Notes under the pieces: model-generated
Databases searched by the model: none
What the model was told of the DNA's origin: nothing
What the model saw: only the letters and a program-made list of their open reading frames with translations
Program-made: the position numbers and the translations under genes
Shown here: in pieces, positions 1-8,357 of the stretch
Position numbering within the stretch: the stretch's first letter is position 1
Layout of the letters: each line of letters begins with the position of its first letter
Assembly: GCF_900103285.1 (NCBI RefSeq)
Contig: NZ_FNGS01000010.1
Span: 62,001-126,000 of the forward strand
Origin: Siphonobacter aquaeclarae
GTDB lineage: Bacteria; Bacteroidota; Bacteroidia; Cytophagales; Spirosomataceae
Direction: 5' to 3'
Length of the DNA stretch: 64,000 nucleotides

Positions 1-856
1 ACGACTTCTTCAGCTCCTCGTTATTGTCCTTCATCTTCGCCAGAATCGGGAAGGCTACCTGGAGAATAATCGGATTCAGCTTCGTAATCGGGAAGATGGC
101 GAGCTGATAGGCAATGGTATAAAAACCCAGCGCCTTGACGCCGAGGAGACCGCCCACGATGATGTTATCGGAGTTGCCCTGAATGAAGCCCAGCAGGCCG
201 TCGCCCACGTTGTAAATCCCGAAGCGTAAATGTTCTTTGATCGATCCGATGTTGAGATACAGCATCGGCCGGAAGAGCTTTCGCCCATAAAATACCTGCA
301 GGGCCGTCCGGACAATGTGCATCGCCAACTGCCCGAAAATCAGCGAAAGTTCTTCAAAACCGCTATAGGCAAGGGATACGGCGACGACCATACCTGTCGC
401 CGCTCCGATGATTTCCATGATGGCGATCGACTTAAACCGGAGCTCTTTCTGCAACAGAAACAGGTACACCTGCCCGAAGTAGATAATCACGAAATAGAGG
501 GATGCCAGCTTGATAACCCGGTCGAGTTTCGGCTCCTTGTAATAGGCCACCACCAGCGGCGAACTGAAGTAGACGATCAGGAATATCCCGAAACCCAGTA
601 GCAGACTGACGAAATACAGGCTGGAAAGTACTTTCCGGTCGGTCTCCTGCTTGTAAATAATGGAGTTCGAAAACCCGAGGTTACTGAAGATATAAAACAG
701 GTTGATAATCAGGGTACTGACGCTGATTACCCCAAAAACGGACGGATCGAGGATACGCGCGAGTATCGTGACCTGCACGAACTGAAAAACGGTGGAGATG
801 ACGGTGGAAATAGTGATCCATTTCCCGCCGTCGATGGCGTTTTGCTTGTGGCTCAT
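1..856 (-). CDS. Polysaccharide flippase of the MOP superfamily (WzxC-like), 3' end outside window
   Basis: Inner-membrane flippase expected to move lipid-linked sugar units across the membrane during capsule or exopolysaccharide assembly. Reading leftward from the ATG at 856 the product begins MSHKQNAIDGGKWITI, the usual opening of this family, then alternates hydrophobic helices with short basic loops and contains the conserved pieces RILDPSVFG and GNSDNIIVGGLLGVKALG. About 285 residues are visible; the family runs to about 480, so the C-terminal helices lie beyond the left edge. It sits 164 bp downstream of the barrel gene at 1021-2730 on the same strand, which suits a shared surface-polysaccharide role. 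Family is confident; the substrate is not known. Confidence 0.85.
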   Translation of the reverse strand, partial: MSHKQNAIDGGKWITISTVISTVFQFVQVTILARILDPSVFGVISVSTLIINLFYIFSNLGFSNSIIYKQETDRKVLSSLYFVSLLLGFGIFLIVYFSSPLVVAYYKEPKLDRVIKLASLYFVIIYFGQVYLFLLQKELRFKSIAIMEIIGAATGMVVAVSLAYSGFEELSLIFGQLAMHIVRTALQVFYGRKLFRPMLYLNIGSIKEHLRFGIYNVGDGLLGFIQGNSDNIIVGGLLGVKALGFYTIAYQLAIFPITKLNPIILQVAFPILAKMKDNNEELKKS

Positions 857-1020
857 GCAGGAATACGTTTCAGGGCAGCCGTCTGCGGGGCAGCGGACCG
901 ACCGGCGGACAGGCAGGTACAGGTACTCGGGTAAAGGACCCGTAGGTAATCACACGGCAGGGTCATTATCAAATGGCGGTTTGATCGATGCTCAGGAAGT
1001 TCCCGAAAAGTAGTGCAATG

Positions 1021-2730
1021 TCAGAAGGCCAGCAAGCGTTGCGCGGAATTAATTCGGACCGAAAACGAGGAGAATACCGTCTGCCGGTCGAACTGATCCA
1101 GCACCGAATTCTGATTCCGGACGACCTGGCGGAAGTCCAGAAATACGTTGTGGCGGATCTGATAGGTTGCGGCAAATTCCCCGTAAAGCAGGCTCGTTCC
1201 GACGCCCTGACCGATGTAATTGCCGTATTCCCGGTCCTGCGGACGGGTATTGTAGCTCAGCAACGGGTTGCCGCCGAAGTTACGTCCGGCGAAGTCGAGG
1301 CCGTAGTTAGCGCCGACAAACGTACCCGTCAGCGTCAGGCGGGGCAGGGGCTGGTACCGCACAATGCCGACGAACTCCTTGAAGTTGCCGCCGAACGGGT
1401 GGGCCATCGCCTGATTGAAGTTGACGTAGTTGGTTTTGTCTGATACGTGCTGGAAGGTATAGGGTCGGGCCAGGTTGAATTCGGCCTGAATATCGAGGTT
1501 TTCGACGCCCAGTACATCTACGTATTTGGCGCCGATCTGAGCGGCGATCTTGTTGCCCCACCAGCCGGTACCTGCCCGGAGTTTGTTGAGGTTGAATTCG
1601 TCGAGGTTCAGCTGGCCGTATACCTGAAACCGGCGGAGGAAGTTCCAGCGGAAGTCCACCCCCAGCATGGAGTTATCGGCACTGTATTTCTGTGCTTCAA
1701 TAGCCCGGTAGAAGATCACAGGGTTCATGTAGCCGAGATCAAAATATCCCTGTGATTTGTCGCGGCTATGGACGATGGCTTCAAAAACGCCGACGTTCAG
1801 GTTTTTACCAATATTGACGCCGAGGTGGTGGAGCGCCAGGAATTTCTTCGGCGGGAGATCACCGTATGCCAGGTTATTCTGGGCATTGTTGATTTCGGCA
1901 AAGAGGTTCATGTACTGAACGCGCCCGATGCGTGTCGTCAGTTTCAGAAACAGAAAGGGGCCGCTGTTGTCTGACAGAATAACGGATCGGAAACCGTTCC
2001 CGATGAAAACCTTATCATGCCCGAACTGAACATTGATTTGCTTGATCGGGTCGAAGGTCAGGTACCCGCGGGCGGTATAGAAATCCGCGCCGCTTTTGTC
2101 GGTAAACTTTCCGTCGGGCGTGCCTTTGAATACCTTCCAGGCGGCTTCACCGGGTACGGCCTGGAACTTCTCCATCCGCTCGGTAAAGTAGCCCGGCATG
2201 CGCAGCTGCGTATCCGTGAAGTAGGTATAGAAACCGATTTTCTTTCCGATGGAACCCCGTATTTCAACGCCCCGGGTATTGATGTAAGAGTACGTCGACG
2301 CATCCTTCCCGCCGCCGAGCATGCCGTAGAGAACGGGGTTGACATGCAGCTCCACGTCGTCGTTTCTCAGGCTGTACAGGTCATTTTTCTTCCCGTAGAA
2401 GTATTTCCAGAAGGGTTTTTCGCTGTCGGCCGTTTTCGGGTCCTGCGACCATTCCCAGCTGTCGTCCTTTAGGTATTGAATATTGAATTTATCGACGGGG
2501 GAGAGGTCGGCACACTGATCGCAGTTAAGACTGTCGACGAGCTGATAGACACTTTTCCGGAGATATGGCTTGACTGTGCTCTGGAAGCCGATCGCGTTTT
2601 TTCCGCTTTTGATTTCATACCGGTCGACGAGGTGGTAGTAGTCCGGGTTGAGAGGAACGTACACGCTCTGACCGAAGGAGAAGGCAGCCTGAGTCCAGAA
2701 AATAATCAGGAATAAAGTAAATCTGGGCAT
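1021..2730 (-). CDS. Outer-membrane beta-barrel protein, RemB/Wzi-like
   Basis: Secreted 569-residue protein with a signal peptide (MPRFTLFLIIFWTQAAFSFGQ) followed by long stretches of alternating beta-strand pattern ending in an aromatic residue (RLLAF), typical of an outer-membrane barrel. The C-terminal half, with NYVNFNQAMAHPFGGNFKE and RYQPLPRLTLTG, resembles the Bacteroidota proteins named RemB (gliding motility) and capsule-assembly Wzi. Wzi-type barrels anchor capsule at the cell surface, which would match the flippase gene 164 bp downstream. Whether the role is gliding or capsule anchoring cannot be told from sequence alone. A CxxC pair near residue 70 (NCDQC) may form a disulfide. 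Confidence 0.7.
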   Translation of the reverse strand: MPRFTLFLIIFWTQAAFSFGQSVYVPLNPDYYHLVDRYEIKSGKNAIGFQSTVKPYLRKSVYQLVDSLNCDQCADLSPVDKFNIQYLKDDSWEWSQDPKTADSEKPFWKYFYGKKNDLYSLRNDDVELHVNPVLYGMLGGGKDASTYSYINTRGVEIRGSIGKKIGFYTYFTDTQLRMPGYFTERMEKFQAVPGEAAWKVFKGTPDGKFTDKSGADFYTARGYLTFDPIKQINVQFGHDKVFIGNGFRSVILSDNSGPFLFLKLTTRIGRVQYMNLFAEINNAQNNLAYGDLPPKKFLALHHLGVNIGKNLNVGVFEAIVHSRDKSQGYFDLGYMNPVIFYRAIEAQKYSADNSMLGVDFRWNFLRRFQVYGQLNLDEFNLNKLRAGTGWWGNKIAAQIGAKYVDVLGVENLDIQAEFNLARPYTFQHVSDKTNYVNFNQAMAHPFGGNFKEFVGIVRYQPLPRLTLTGTFVGANYGLDFAGRNFGGNPLLSYNTRPQDREYGNYIGQGVGTSLLYGEFAATYQIRHNVFLDFRQVVRNQNSVLDQFDRQTVFSSFSVRINSAQRLLAF

Positions 2731-2772
2731 AGGGAAAGAAATAGCGCACTCCGGGTTTCGTGTTTTTATTGC

Positions 2773-2780
2773 TTACTTTG
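2773..2780 (+). promoter_or_regulatory. Possible -7 box for upp (one mismatch)
   Basis: TTACTTTG differs from the Bacteroidota -7 consensus TAnnTTTG at one base and lies 55 bp before the upp start, in the 105-bp gap between divergent genes. No clear TTTG at -33. Confidence 0.25.
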
Positions 2781-2835
2781 TACAGGTCACCGGGCCGTGC
2801 AAATTACGAAGAGATTCCGAAATAAACCTTTTTCC

Positions 2836-3480
2836 ATGTTTGTCCTCGCCGAGCAATCTTCCGTCGGAAACCATTTCATCGCTGAACTCAGAGACGTTCA
2901 GATTCAGCAGGATCCGCTTCGGTTCCGGAGAAACCTGGAGCGTCTGGGGGAGATTCTGGCATACGAAATATCGAAAACGCTGGTCTTTTCGAAGACTTCC
3001 GTCAATACTCCGCTCGGTACGTCCGAGACGTTTTTGCTGGCGCAGCAGCCGGTGCTGGCGGTGATCTTGCGCGCGAGTCTGCCGTTTCACCAGGGGTTTC
3101 TGAATTTTTTTGACCGGGCGGAAAATGCCTTTATCGGGGCATACCGCGGACCCCACGTCGAAGGAGAGGACTTTACGGTCGAACTCGAATACCTGTCGAG
3201 CCCTGATCTGACGGGCAAAACACTCATCCTGATTGATCCGATGCTGGCGACGGGCAAGTCCCTCGAACAATCCTACCGCTCTCTCCTGCGGTACGGTATT
3301 CCGGCCCGGACGCATATCGCTGCCGCGATTGCCGCTCCCGAAGGCATCCGGTACCTGCAATCAAAAATGCCGGAATGCCGGATGTGGATCGGCGCGGTCG
3401 ACGACCACCTGAACCACAATTATTACATTGTTCCGGGACTCGGAGACGCCGGCGATCTGGCCTTCGGTCCCAAGTTGTAA
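2836..3480 (+). CDS. upp: Uracil phosphoribosyltransferase
   Basis: Pyrimidine salvage enzyme converting uracil and PRPP to UMP in the cytoplasm. The 214-residue product has the PRPP-binding segment ILIDPMLATGKS (131-142) and the C-terminal uracil-binding loop IVPGLGDAGDLAFG (198-211). I chose the ATG at 2836 because the family begins a few residues before the conserved NHFIAELRD; an in-frame GTG at 2797 would add 13 unrelated residues. The next gene starts 2 bp after the stop, so the two are probably co-transcribed. Uridine kinase, the partner salvage activity, is encoded at 42959-43603. Confidence 0.95.
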   Translation: MFVLAEQSSVGNHFIAELRDVQIQQDPLRFRRNLERLGEILAYEISKTLVFSKTSVNTPLGTSETFLLAQQPVLAVILRASLPFHQGFLNFFDRAENAFIGAYRGPHVEGEDFTVELEYLSSPDLTGKTLILIDPMLATGKSLEQSYRSLLRYGIPARTHIAAAIAAPEGIRYLQSKMPECRMWIGAVDDHLNHNYYIVPGLGDAGDLAFGPKL

Positions 3481-3482
3481 CC

Positions 3483-3935
3483 ATGAATCCCGTTTCCAAA
3501 TATATTTCCGTCGCCCTGGCGTCGATGCTGAAGTTTGTGGCCGGTCCCCTTGCCGGACTAGCCCTGGAGTTGACCTGGTGGGAATCCGCCGCCTGTACCG
3601 TCGCCGGAATGATGATGAGTGTTCTGCTCTTTACCTTTCTCGGTCGGCAGATCCGCCGCTGGTGGGAGCAGTTTCGGAAAACCCGCCCCCGGCTGTTTTC
3701 GCCACGCACCCGTCGCGCCGTCCGCGTATACCGGGCCTTTGGCATTGCGGGTATTGCCTGCCTGACGCCCCTGCTTTTCACGCCTATTGGCGGGACGCTC
3801 CTGGCGGTTTCCTTCAAGGCTTCGCCGCAGCGGATTCTGTTGTGGATGATGGTGTTCGGCGTGGTATGGGGGATAGTCCTGACCCTTGCTATTTACCACG
3901 TTCCCGGCCTGCGGGGCCTATTGGGCAAAAGCTGA
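3483..3935 (+). CDS. Small integral membrane protein, possible small-multidrug-export-like
   Basis: 150-residue protein with about four hydrophobic segments: two in the first 60 residues, a basic loop (GRQIRRWWEQFRKTRPR, 57-73) and two near the end (GIAGIACLTPLLFTPIGG; RILLWMMVFGVVWGIVLTLAIY). The pattern GPLAGLALEL, a basic loop, then TPxGG resembles the small multidrug export family (PF06695), but I cannot confirm that. It begins 2 bp after upp and its last 18 bp overlap the 3' end of the opposite-strand gene at 3918. Function unknown; no catalytic motif. Confidence 0.7.
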   Translation: MNPVSKYISVALASMLKFVAGPLAGLALELTWWESAACTVAGMMMSVLLFTFLGRQIRRWWEQFRKTRPRLFSPRTRRAVRVYRAFGIAGIACLTPLLFTPIGGTLLAVSFKASPQRILLWMMVFGVVWGIVLTLAIYHVPGLRGLLGKS

Positions 3936-4418
3936 TTGCTCGATCAGCCGCATGATTTTTTCCAGCCCTTCCTGATCTTCTGCGTGAAAATCGTTTAGCT
4001 CGGCGCTGTCGACGTCGAGTACGAGAAAGACATTTCCCTCCGGATCAAAACCCGGCACGACGATTTCCGAACGGGAATCGGACGAACAGGCAATATGCCC
4101 CGGAAACGCGTCTACGTCGGGTACGAGCACCGTCTGCCGCGTCGTATAGGCATGCCCGCAAACGCCCTTGGTGAAGTCGATCCGCGTACAGGCGATTGGT
4201 CCCTGGAAAGGTCCGAGAACCAGTTGATGATCCTTTTTCACGTAAAAACCTACCCAGAAAAAGCCGAAAGCCTGCCGGAGCGCGGCAGAAACGTTCGCAA
4301 GGTTGGCGGTCAGGTCGGGCTCTCCGCCGATAAGGGCTTCTATCTGGGGAATGAGACTGTCGTATACTTCTTTCCGGCTGGCCGTTGCCGGAACGTACAG
4401 GTTTTCAGCCATGTGCAT
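3918..4418 (-). CDS. msrC: Free methionine-(R)-sulfoxide reductase (GAF domain)
   Basis: Single GAF-domain enzyme of 166 residues that reduces free methionine-R-sulfoxide. The three family cysteines are visible: Cys77 and Cys87 in CTRIDFTKGVCG, and Cys111 in HIACSSDSRSEIV. The final DFHAEDQEGLEKI helix is also typical. Start may be Met1 or Met3 (MHMAEN). The ATG lies 2 bp after the stop of the LacI regulator gene, so the pair forms one operon; coupling of a sugar-type repressor to methionine repair is unusual. The 3' end overlaps the convergent membrane-protein gene by 18 bp. Confidence 0.9.
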   Translation of the reverse strand: MHMAENLYVPATASRKEVYDSLIPQIEALIGGEPDLTANLANVSAALRQAFGFFWVGFYVKKDHQLVLGPFQGPIACTRIDFTKGVCGHAYTTRQTVLVPDVDAFPGHIACSSDSRSEIVVPGFDPEGNVFLVLDVDSAELNDFHAEDQEGLEKIMRLIEQSAFAQ

Positions 4419-4420
4419 TG

Positions 4421-5428
4421 TTATTTTTCCCGGACGAAAAGCTGGGTTTCCACCAATACTTCGTGGTACCGGGTTTCATCCGGATGGTGAATAAGGTGTA
4501 AAAGCAATTCCGCCGCTTTCTCGCCCATGGTATAGGCAAACTGCTCTACCGAAGCGACGGGCGGATTGTCGATGTAGTCCATCAGCGGAAGGTTGGCAAA
4601 GCTGGCAAAGTACACATCTTCGTTCGGGCGTATCTGCAGCTGCTTGGCCACTTCCATTGCCTGCAGGGCGACGTAGTCGTTGAAGCCAACAATAGCCTGC
4701 GGTTTTGGTTCCAGGGCCAGGAGCAGTTTCGTTTTGGTGTGGGTATCCTCGCGGCTGAGGTCGGTGGAGCGCAGGTATTGCGGCAGTACCGGCAGCCCGG
4801 CGCCGGTCATTGCCTGGATATACCCTTCCTGCCGCTCTTCGGAGACCTCCAGTTGCGGCGGGCCGTTGAGCAGGGCAATCCGCTCAAGGCCTTTTCCGGC
4901 CAGGTACTGAACCAGCTCCCGGGCGGCTTTGGTCACACTGTTCCGGACCTTGTGCGCGGGTACACTGCGCGGCACGCGGTCAAAAAACACCACCGGAATA
5001 CCGAAGTTTTCCAGCTCCCGGAAATGCAGGTAATGATGGGTTTCTGCGGAAAGAGACGCAATGACGCCATCCACACGACTGGAAAGAAAGGTATTGAGAG
5101 CGCTTTTCTCCCGGTCGAGCCGGTCGCGCGATTGGCTGATGACGACATTATACCCCGTCAGGACATCTTCAATGGCCGTCACTGCGGTCGAAAAAAACTC
5201 TTCCCCCAGAAAAGGAAGAATGACACCGATGGTATGCGTGCGTTTCTTTTTAAGGACAAGAGCTGCCGGATTGGGGCTGTACTGCAGCTTCCGGGCCAGC
5301 TCCCAGACGCGCTCCCGCGTGCGCAACCCGATACGCGGGTTGTTTTGCAACGCCCGCGAAACCGTAGAGATCGATACGCCGAGCTCCTGGGCAATCTGTT
5401 TGATAGTGACCGTCTGGTGGTGCTGCAT
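4421..5428 (-). CDS. LacI-family transcriptional regulator
   Basis: DNA-binding repressor or activator of 335 residues. The N-terminal helix-turn-helix (TIKQIAQELGVSISTVSRAL, 8-27) and hinge (QYSPNPAALVL) are followed by a periplasmic-binding-protein-like sensor domain (THTIGVILPFLGEEFFS onward) that would bind a sugar or sugar phosphate. I took the ATG at 5428 (MQHHQTVTIK), because the longer frame from 5488 adds 20 residues unlike this family. It lies 570 bp from the divergent galK-galT genes, which are candidate targets by position only. A hairpin terminator (5490-5520) sits in its upstream leader, so its transcription may be attenuated. Effector unknown. Confidence 0.9.
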   Translation of the reverse strand: MQHHQTVTIKQIAQELGVSISTVSRALQNNPRIGLRTRERVWELARKLQYSPNPAALVLKKKRTHTIGVILPFLGEEFFSTAVTAIEDVLTGYNVVISQSRDRLDREKSALNTFLSSRVDGVIASLSAETHHYLHFRELENFGIPVVFFDRVPRSVPAHKVRNSVTKAARELVQYLAGKGLERIALLNGPPQLEVSEERQEGYIQAMTGAGLPVLPQYLRSTDLSREDTHTKTKLLLALEPKPQAIVGFNDYVALQAMEVAKQLQIRPNEDVYFASFANLPLMDYIDNPPVASVEQFAYTMGEKAAELLLHLIHHPDETRYHEVLVETQLFVREK

Positions 5429-5489
5429 AGTTACAGGAAATCGCAGGGTAAAGATAACCATCCGGAACCGGCCCGGCGGATGCCGCAAA

Positions 5490-5520
5490 TAAAAAGCCTT
5501 CAGGACAGTATCCTGAAGGC
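5490..5520 (-). terminator. Rho-independent terminator-like hairpin upstream of the LacI gene
   Basis: Perfect 10-bp stem GCCTTCAGGA / TCCTGAAGGC with a 5-nt loop (5496-5520). Read on the minus strand it is followed by TTTTTATTTG. No protein gene ends just upstream on that strand, so it must end a leader or a small RNA. Confidence 0.7.
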
Positions 5521-5655
5521 TTCACCAAACCACTTGTTATTCACTACTAAACAAAAATTAAGATCAAAGGAAGAAGGCTGAACGATGTAAAAATTGGATA
5601 AAAACGTGGGATATATTGTTGGATAAATACCGCTCCTGATAGTATGTCTGTTTTT
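5491..5655 (-). ncRNA. Candidate small RNA or attenuated leader
   Basis: A minus-strand -7 box (TACATTTG, complement of 5662-5669) lies about 165 nt before the terminator at 5490-5520, with no convincing reading frame between. This predicts a short transcript ending before the LacI gene, or read-through into it. No -33 element is evident, so this is a hypothesis. The rest of the 570-bp gap (5670-5998) shows no gene, repeat or consensus promoter that I can recognise. Confidence 0.25.
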
Positions 5656-5998
5656 GTGTTACAAATGTAAATGACCACGACTCCGAGCACTTTGTGTTTT
5701 AGATGATCGGTAAAAATCACCCTGAAAACGGATGGACCATCGGGATAAACCGCCAATCTCACGAATGAAGGTTCAATTGTAAATAGCATTTTTCCGATAG
5801 GGCTTTCGGGAGAAAAACCGGACGTGCGAAGCCGGTTGCACGGCAGCGCGATTCCGGACTGTGAGGTTGCGCAATCCTTTGCAATGGCCTGCGGGTGGAA
5901 AAGACGGGTCCCCGGCCGGAAAATCCGTCTCCTCCCTGCTGGAAGATTCCGGATTACCCTGTTGATTTGAAACCGCATCGTTTTACTATTTCCTCCGC

Positions 5999-7159
5999 AT
6001 GGAACCTCTGACCCAATCGATCGTGGATCGGTACCGCACCCTCTTCGGGGCAGATCCGTCATTGATCGTCCGCTCTCCGGGCCGTATTAACCTCATCGGC
6101 GAGCATACCGATTACAACATGGGATTCGTCCTCCCGGCAGCGATCGACCGCGAAATGGTCTTTGCCATCAGCCCCCGGACCGACCGCCTCTGCCGCGCCT
6201 ATGCGTTTAATCTCGAGCGGGAAGAGACCTTTTCCCTCGATAACCTGACCCGCAGCGAAGAGCGGTGGACGTATTACCTCAAAGGCGTCATCGATCAGAT
6301 TCTTCAGTTAGGCTATGACCTGAAGGGTTGTGACGTTGTGTTCGGCGGCAATATTCCGCTCGGGGCAGGTATTTCGTCTTCTGCCGCGCTGGAAGCCGGC
6401 TTTTCGTTTGCATTGAATGAAATTTTTCAGCTCGGGATCGACCGGATGACGCTCGTTCGTCTCTGTCAGCGCGCTGAAAATCAATTCGTTGGCGTAAACT
6501 GCGGTATCATGGATATGTTCGCGTCCCTGATGGGGGCAGAAGACGCCGTGATCCGTCTCGACTGCCGCTCCCTCGATTATGAATATTTCCCCTTCCGCCA
6601 GGAAGAGCACATACTGATCCTCTGTGATACGGGTGTGAAGCACTCCCTCGGAAACTCCGAATACAATACCCGCCGGGCGGAGTGCGAGCGCGGCGTAGCC
6701 CTTTTGCAGGCATATGATGCATCTGTCAATAGTCTTCGGGATGTATCGCCTGAGCTGCTCCGGGCGCACCGCGATGAGTTCGACGAAGTGACCTACCGCC
6801 GCTGCGAATACATGGTCGAGGAAATTGCCCGGGTAGTAGCGGCCTGCGAAGACCTCAAGCGTGACGACCTGGTATCCTTCGGCAAGCATATGTACGCCAC
6901 GCACTACGGCCTCCAGCACAAATACGAAGTGAGCTGCCCGGAGCTGGATTTCCTGGTTGATCAGACCCGTAACCAGCCGGCAGTACTCGGCGCCCGCATG
7001 ATGGGCGGTGGCTTCGGTGGTTGTACCATCAACCTGGTCGAAAAAACCGCTGCCGATGCGTTTCTCGAAACCATGAAAACGGCCTATCAGGCAGCCTTTG
7101 GTATCGAGCTGGTTTGCCATAAAGTAGTGATCCGCCAGGGAACGTCCGTTGTCCGCTAA
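5999..7159 (+). CDS. galK: Galactokinase
   Basis: Phosphorylates alpha-D-galactose to galactose-1-phosphate with ATP, the first committed step of the Leloir pathway. The 386-residue GHMP kinase carries all signatures: the substrate motif GRINLIGEHTDYN (28-40), the ATP-binding loop IPLGAGISSSAAL (119-131), the catalytic aspartate in GIMDMFAS (about 172) and the C-terminal MMGGGFGGC. galT follows 12 bp downstream, so the two form an operon; galE and galM are not in the window. No consensus promoter is obvious in the long upstream gap. The divergent LacI regulator is a candidate controller by position only. Confidence 0.97.
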   Translation: MEPLTQSIVDRYRTLFGADPSLIVRSPGRINLIGEHTDYNMGFVLPAAIDREMVFAISPRTDRLCRAYAFNLEREETFSLDNLTRSEERWTYYLKGVIDQILQLGYDLKGCDVVFGGNIPLGAGISSSAALEAGFSFALNEIFQLGIDRMTLVRLCQRAENQFVGVNCGIMDMFASLMGAEDAVIRLDCRSLDYEYFPFRQEEHILILCDTGVKHSLGNSEYNTRRAECERGVALLQAYDASVNSLRDVSPELLRAHRDEFDEVTYRRCEYMVEEIARVVAACEDLKRDDLVSFGKHMYATHYGLQHKYEVSCPELDFLVDQTRNQPAVLGARMMGGGFGGCTINLVEKTAADAFLETMKTAYQAAFGIELVCHKVVIRQGTSVVR

Positions 7160-7171
7160 CCTTACTGCCTC

Positions 7172-8212
7172 ATGTTTCAATTTGATGAACATCCGCATCG
7201 CCGGTATAACCCGCTGACCGACAGCTGGGTACTGGTATCGCCTCACCGGACCAAACGGCCCTGGCAGGGGCAGGTGGAGAAAACGCCGGCAGACGACCGG
7301 CCGGCTTATGACCCGACCTGCTACCTGTGCCCGACCAATACCCGTTCCAACGGAGAGAAAAACCCGGACTACTCCGATGTTTTTGTCTTCACGAATGACT
7401 TTTCGGCGCTCCTGAGCGATACGCCGGAAGGAACCGTTTCAGACGGAGAGCTTTTTCAGGCCGTCAGCGAATCGGGATTATGTAAGGTGATTTGCTTTTC
7501 ACCGCGCCACGACCTGACGATTCCCGAAATGGAAACGTCGGATATCCGGCGCGTCGTAGATGCCTGGTGCCTGGAGTACGAAGAATTGGGGAGCCAGCCG
7601 ACGATCAACCACGTCCAGATATTCGAAAACAAAGGTTTCGTGATGGGTTGCTCCAACCCGCATCCGCACGGGCAGATCTGGGCGCAGGCAAGCGTACCCG
7701 ACGAGCCGGCGAAAAAGCAGCAAAGCCAGCGCCGGTACTTCGAAAAGCACGGGCGTACACTGTTGAGCGATTACCTGGAGAAAGAACTGGTTAAAAAGGA
7801 GCGGATTCTGTTTGAAGACGAGCATTTCGTGGCGCTCGTACCTTTCTGGTCCGTATGGCCGTTCGAAACGATGATCGTGCCCCGCCGCCCGATGGCATCT
7901 ATCCTGGAAATGACTCCTGCCGAACGCGATGGCCTCGCCGACGCCTACCGAAAACTGACGATTCTGTACGACAACCTGTTCGAAGTATCGTTTCCGTATT
8001 CTGCCGGGATTCACCAGGCGCCAACCGACGGCGCTGAACATCCCGAATGGCATTGGCACTTTGTATTTCTGCCTCCGCTGTTACGCTCTGCAACGGTGAA
8101 GAAGTTTATGGTAGGGTATGAAATGCTGGCTAATCCCCAGCGGGACATTACACCGGAACAAAGCGCGAAGATGCTCCGGAACCTGCCAGAGGTGCATTAC
8201 AAAGCGAAGTAG
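7172..8212 (+). CDS. galT: UDP-glucose--hexose-1-phosphate uridylyltransferase
   Basis: Transfers UMP from UDP-glucose to galactose-1-phosphate, giving UDP-galactose and glucose-1-phosphate. The 346-residue HIT-superfamily protein has the zinc-ligand pair CYLC (Cys50, Cys53) and the active-site motif [10 protein letters not shown], in which the second His (about 165) is the nucleophile. The C-terminal [10 protein letters not shown] segment also matches. Lengths and order with galK are standard. Two hairpins follow the stop: a 29-bp one at 8228-8296 and a conventional terminator at 8300-8348. Confidence 0.97.
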   Translation: MFQFDEHPHRRYNPLTDSWVLVSPHRTKRPWQGQVEKTPADDRPAYDPTCYLCPTNTRSNGEKNPDYSDVFVFTNDFSALLSDTPEGTVSDGELFQAVSESGLCKVICFSPRHDLTIPEMETSDIRRVVDAWCLEYEELGSQPTINHVQIFENKGFVMGCSNPHPHGQIWAQASVPDEPAKKQQSQRRYFEKHGRTLLSDYLEKELVKKERILFEDEHFVALVPFWSVWPFETMIVPRRPMASILEMTPAERDGLADAYRKLTILYDNLFEVSFPYSAGIHQAPTDGAEHPEWHWHFVFLPPLLRSATVKKFMVGYEMLANPQRDITPEQSAKMLRNLPEVHYKAK

Positions 8213-8227
8213 TACACGTTATCCCAA

Positions 8228-8296
8228 ATGTCTGTGAAGTCTGTGTCGTCTGTGAGCTAATTTTTTTCTCACAGACGACACAGACTTCACAGACAT
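8228..8296. repeat. 29-bp perfect inverted repeat built from TCTGTG units
   Basis: Arms 8228-8256 and 8268-8296 are exact reverse complements, separated by an 11-nt loop (ctaattttttt). Each arm contains three copies of TCTGTG at 9-base steps. It begins 15 nt after the galT stop and is followed directly by a second hairpin, so it is not needed as the terminator. It may be a copy of a dispersed intergenic repeat. Confidence 0.85.
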
Positions 8297-8299
8297 GAA

Positions 8300-8348
8300 A
8301 CAGCCGGGGCCGCTTCCATTATGGAGACGGCCCCGGCTGTTTTCTTCT
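8300..8348 (+). terminator. Rho-independent terminator of galKT
   Basis: Perfect 13-bp GC-rich stem (8300-8312 with 8328-8340), a 15-nt loop with a small inner pairing, then TTTCTTCT. Confidence 0.85.
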
Positions 8349-8357
8349 CTATCGGTT

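Noticed and set aside
2797-2835. Upstream GTG start for upp
   Set aside because: Adds 13 residues unlike any uracil phosphoribosyltransferase start; ATG 2836 fits the family.
5830-5870. Possible LacI operator (GTGC...GCAC) upstream of galK
   Set aside because: Only four-base arms and no central CG symmetry typical of LacI sites; too weak to list.
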